Shown here: one piece after another, positions 15,440-17,462 of the stretch
Position numbering within the stretch: position 1 is the first letter of the stretch
How the letters are laid out: each line of letters begins with the position of its first letter
NCBI GenBank assembly: GCA_050633205.1
Contig: JBOEGA010000199.1
Coordinates: forward strand, 1-17,462
Origin: CBDHHC01 sp050633205
Lineage (GTDB): Bacteria > Pseudomonadota > Alphaproteobacteria > Rhizobiales > CBDHHC01
DNA: 17,462 nucleotides
Reading direction: 5' to 3'
The notes under the pieces: generated by a model
Database searches by the model: none
What the model saw: the letters and a program-made list of their open reading frames with translations, nothing else
Told to the model about the DNA's origin: nothing
Made by a program: the position numbers and the translations under genes

Positions 15440-15453
15440 GCTGGAGACAGCCC
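15438..15453. other. GGGCTG-GAGA-CAGCCC hairpin after the esterase
   Basis: A perfect 6-bp GC-rich stem closes a GAGA tetraloop, 26 bases past the esterase stop and overlapping the right edge of the visible repeat. No T-run follows on the plus strand (GTAAAAAAG comes next) and none on the minus strand, so it is at best a weak terminator for either side. Whether it belongs to the repeat cannot be seen. Confidence 0.55.
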
Positions 15454-15482
15454 TGCTGTAAAAAAGTTGATATAATAAGTCA

Positions 15483-15983
15483 TCAATCTATGATTGGACC
15501 CATTTCTTTAATTTTTTGCTCTAGCAGCTCACCATGAGTAGAGTTTAGCTCCTCAAGATAATCAAGAGCATCATTAGATAAACGATATAAGCCGTTATCG
15601 GGCCTCTCAATTATCCCATTTTGCGATAAGCGATGCAATTGCGAAACAACAACTGCTTCATTTGTCTCAAAACCATTACTAAGCAACTCGCCCATTATTT
15701 GATTAAGCGATAAAATATTCTTACTGCGATCCAAACGCCTTAAAATTACAAGCTCACGAAGCTTACTTATCTGATTTCGCCCAATACCTTTCTGCTTTTG
15801 CTCAGTTCTTGCCAACATTATAGCGGTTTGCGCAGCCTCATATAACTGTGACAGATCATCTGAAAGCTCCTTTACCAGCTTTAAAACTGTTTCAGGATCA
15901 TCTTTTAGATATGCAGCAAGCTTAGATTGAATTTCAACCAGGAAGCTAAGCTTAAGCTCCTCATTCCATTCTATACTACTCAT
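15483..15983 (-). CDS. coiled-coil plus winged-helix protein, likely regulator
   Basis: I do not recognise a named family for this 166-residue protein. Residues 1-65 are helical with heptad-like Leu/Ile spacing (LKLSFLVEIQSKLAAYL, ETVLKLVKELSDDLSQL). Residues 72-137 look like a winged helix: ISKLRELVILRRL, then SLNQIMGELLSNGFETNE (92-109), a recognition helix AVVVSQLHRLSQNGII (110-125) and a wing ERPDNGLYRLS. This is the pattern of MarR-like and similar replicon or phage regulators. The start codon at 15983 overlaps a perfect 12-bp palindrome, which suggests autoregulation. It diverges from the possible papain-fold gene across about 300 bp and lies just inside the left direct repeat. It may control the islet genes; DNA binding is inferred, not shown. 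Confidence 0.7.
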   Translation of the reverse strand: MSSIEWNEELKLSFLVEIQSKLAAYLKDDPETVLKLVKELSDDLSQLYEAAQTAIMLARTEQKQKGIGRNQISKLRELVILRRLDRSKNILSLNQIMGELLSNGFETNEAVVVSQLHRLSQNGIIERPDNGLYRLSNDALDYLEELNSTHGELLEQKIKEMGPIID

Positions 15984-15993
15984 ATACGTATAT
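15982..15993. promoter_or_regulatory. 12-bp palindrome at the regulator start codon, candidate operator
   Basis: ATATACGTATAT is a perfect palindrome that includes two bases of the start codon. The half-motif ACGTAT recurs at 16157-16162 and 16195-16200 in front of the divergent gene, so one protein could bind at both ends of the intergenic region. Confidence 0.45.
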
Positions 15994-16137
15994 ACTTTAC
16001 TTTACATTACAAACTAGACAACGCATCAATATGCGATGAAAATCCTACAATATACATAAAAACGAATTAATCCAGTGTATTTTTCCTGTTGAAACCGAAA
16101 AAAATCCTTTCCCCAACAAAGCTGTTCGAGTAGAACT

Positions 16138-16203
16138 TTGCCATAGCACTTAGTAAACGTATGTTATGTATATTGCAAAACCAAAAGAATGTGAACGTAT
16201 ATG
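16138..16203 (+). promoter_or_regulatory. promoter and ACGTAT sites before the possible papain-fold gene
   Basis: TTGCCA (16138-16143) and TATGTT (16160-16165) are 16 bases apart. The -10 lies within AAACGTATGTT (16155-16165), and a second site AACGTATATG (16194-16203) lies some 20 bases past the likely transcription start. Both resemble the palindrome at 15982. The rest of the 15984-16286 gap is AT-rich and holds no other clear signal. Confidence 0.4.
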
Positions 16204-16286
16204 AATCACTTTGGCAAAAATAACGTTTCTTATCAAAAACCTAGAATTAGCTTAATAAATGATGGATGAACTTGGAGAAGAGTCAA

Positions 16287-16724
16287 ATGAGAGCGGATGA
16301 GGTTGGGTATAGCATACACCTAGTCGTTAGTAGAAAAAATTTTGGAGGGCATGCTTATCTTGTCTTTGAGACGCGAACAGGTTCTGAGGTAACAGAGATT
16401 ATCCGTGGTTTCTACTCTTGTAAGAAATTTCCGAAATTTTTTATTCCCAAATCAGTTATAGGAAGGATCAAAAAAGATGATGATCTTTACAATCACCCCA
16501 AAGGTAAGAACATCGTTCAGACCTTTGTTATGAATAAAGAAAAATTTGAGGGAGTACTGAACGCCTTTCTTAACACTTCCATTCACTTTCACCCACTGAC
16601 TCATAATTGTATTATTGCGGCCCGGAATGCCTTAGCTTCTCAAGGTTTCAAAGTGAGAGGGTGGAATTCACGAATACCAGTGATTGTCCTGTGCATTGCC
16701 AAACTACAGGGTACAGTAGAATAA
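16287..16724 (+). CDS. unknown protein, possible permuted papain-fold (LRAT/PPPDE-like) hydrolase
   Basis: This is a 145-residue protein without signal peptide or clear membrane helix. The ATG at 16287 is preferred because GGAGAAG lies nine bases upstream; an in-frame ATG at 16266 would add seven residues but has no ribosome-binding site. Two conserved-looking motifs stand out. One is GGHAYLVFE (20-28, His22) followed by EIIRGFYSC (37-45). The other is HPLTHNCIIAARNALASQGF (102-121), with His107-Asn108-Cys109. A Gly-His strand followed much later by Asn-Cys at the start of a helix is the order of catalytic residues in permuted NlpC/P60 folds such as LRAT and PPPDE, where the pair works as a thiol protease, amidase or acyltransferase. 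The match is by motif only. It lies between a divergent regulator and a convergent small gene in the AT-rich islet. Confidence 0.65.
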   Translation: MRADEVGYSIHLVVSRKNFGGHAYLVFETRTGSEVTEIIRGFYSCKKFPKFFIPKSVIGRIKKDDDLYNHPKGKNIVQTFVMNKEKFEGVLNAFLNTSIHFHPLTHNCIIAARNALASQGFKVRGWNSRIPVIVLCIAKLQGTVE

Positions 16725-16748
16725 ATTTGTATTAAGAAATTCGATTTA

Positions 16749-17102
16749 TCACATTGTTTCGGTCTCTATTAAAGGTATATTTTTGCTATCCGGGAACTTA
16801 TGCAAGAGTGCTTTTATGTTATCCCAGCAGCTGTAATGAATACATCCGATCTGCTCTATTCTGATGTCATTTTCTTCTTTGCATTCGATCTGTATTATGC
16901 CTTTATCCTGCCCTTGGATTATATATTCAATCTTTACTACATCATCAAAGCTTTTCGCATACGGTATAGACCAGAACCCATTATAAAACTTGACCCCGGT
17001 ATCAATAAAAACCACTTCTTTCTTATTCCAAAAACTTGAGAGTGTAACACTAACAAAATCATGCGAGGTATCATACCTACATTCAGTTTGATTTAGCACC
17101 AT
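16749..17102 (-). CDS. small protein of unknown function
   Basis: I do not recognise this 117-residue protein. The ATG at 17102 follows GGTGGGG by a few bases and is taken as the start; a TTG at 17141 would add 13 residues. The sequence is rich in predicted strands (VSVTLSSFW, KEVVFIDTGVKFY, VVKIEYIIQG, GIIQIECKEE, DIRIEQIGCIHY) with one helix near the end (WDNIKALLHKF), so it is probably a small soluble beta-rich protein. Aromatic and acidic residues are frequent, as in many immunity or binding proteins, but no motif supports a role. It converges on the possible papain-fold gene with 24 bp between the stop codons, so the two are not one operon. Confidence 0.6.
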   Translation of the reverse strand: MVLNQTECRYDTSHDFVSVTLSSFWNKKEVVFIDTGVKFYNGFWSIPYAKSFDDVVKIEYIIQGQDKGIIQIECKEENDIRIEQIGCIHYSCWDNIKALLHKFPDSKNIPLIETETM

Positions 17103-17419
17103 ACGTCCCCACCATTTTGAATTTTTCCAATGACTGATCAAAACATTACTCTACTCAACATCATACTGTTTGCTTTAACTGCTTATTAAGATTTTATTAA
17201 CCATACGCTGAGTCGGGAAGAATAACAAATTAAGACTAGAATACCTTGCAATTAAACCCGGTTCAACCATGCTTTAATCTATACGGTAGGAAAGTTGATG
17301 AACTCTGTATTTATAGGGCGAGAAGACTGCAACAAAGTAGAATAAAAAGACCAACTTCAATTTACTAATTTACTAAAGAGGAGGAAAATAAATTAGACGT
17401 ATGGGATTTTCTATATGTG
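17103..17419. other. AT-rich intergenic stretch before the right repeat
   Basis: No complete gene is seen. A strong purine block GAGGAGG (17378-17384) lies 16 bases before ATG at 17401, which opens a frame (MGFSICGLRRSELIRI) that runs through the right repeat to the window end. The spacing is too long for a standard ribosome-binding site, so this is only a weak gene candidate. A GGTTCAA stretch near 17260 is not part of a tRNA. Confidence 0.4.
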
Positions 17420-17462
17420 GACTGCGGCGAAGTGAGTTAATTCGGATAGAAACCGGGGCGGG
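17420..17462 (+). repeat. direct repeat, right copy (candidate attR), cut by the window end
   Basis: This copy is identical over all 43 visible bases to 15397-15439. Read in the esterase frame it gives Thr-Ala-Ala-Lys-stop, so it is a short copy of the 3' end of that gene. Upstream of it the same frame meets a stop within about ten codons, so only the gene end was duplicated. Confidence 0.97.

Larger units (their letters stand above)
15397..17462. mobile_element. putative 2-kb genomic islet bounded by 43-bp direct repeats
   Basis: A perfect direct repeat at the 3' end of the esterase gene and again 2,023 bp downstream brackets DNA that is visibly more AT-rich than its left flank. It carries three small genes without recognised housekeeping roles. 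The left copy keeps the esterase gene intact, the layout left by integrases that target gene 3' ends. No integrase, transposase or terminal inverted repeat is present, so it would be a non-autonomous or decayed element, or one unit of a tandem repeat. The window ends inside the second copy, which may instead be an assembly break. Confidence 0.55.

Noticed and set aside
17245..17275. tRNA-like GGTTCAA stretch near the right repeat, as a tRNA attachment site
   Set aside because: The flanks do not pair as a T-arm and no acceptor or anticodon arm can be drawn.
1..17462. CRISPR arrays, rRNA, insertion sequences
   Set aside because: No regularly spaced direct repeats with unique spacers, no rRNA-like sequence, and no transposase or integrase frame were seen on either strand.

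Overview
The window looks like chromosomal DNA of a Gram-negative, probably marine or environmental alphaproteobacterium. This rests on two Omp25/Omp31-type outer-membrane barrels, an SDR-etfB-etfA operon, a GlcF-type iron-sulfur protein, a lipoprotein and moderate base composition. The species cannot be named from sequence alone.

Layout. (1) 18-2104, minus: a Roco protein (leucine-rich repeats, Roc GTPase, COR), broken by a frameshift near 511 and stopping early at the window edge. (2) 2289-4775, plus: an AbrB-family membrane protein followed by a glycolate-oxidase iron-sulfur subunit (GlcF) without GlcD or GlcE beside it. (3) 4959-7870, minus: two tandem paralogous outer-membrane barrel genes, each with a ~300-bp leader and an intrinsic terminator. 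(4) 7896-10381, minus: an operon of a short-chain dehydrogenase, etfB and etfA, fitting fatty-acid or branched-chain amino-acid oxidation with electron transfer to the quinone pool. (5) 10382-10999: a G/T-rich stretch without a convincing gene. (6) 11000-15412, plus: four envelope-directed genes that mostly have their own signals: a polytopic membrane protein carrying a ~195-bp hexanucleotide repeat that encodes an alternating X-Ala dipeptide array, a lipoprotein, a membrane-anchored metallo-beta-lactamase-fold hydrolase, and a secreted PHB-depolymerase/feruloyl-esterase-like alpha/beta hydrolase.

(7) 15397-17462: the most unusual part. A perfect 43-bp direct repeat covers the 3' end of the esterase gene and recurs 2,023 bp downstream, running off the window end. 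The enclosed DNA is visibly AT-rich and holds three small orphan genes: a coiled-coil/winged-helix protein, a possible permuted papain-fold protein (Gly-Gly-His then His-Asn-Cys), and a small unknown protein converging on it. The arrangement is what integration at a gene 3' end leaves (attL/attR), but no integrase is present and an assembly artefact at a contig end cannot be excluded.
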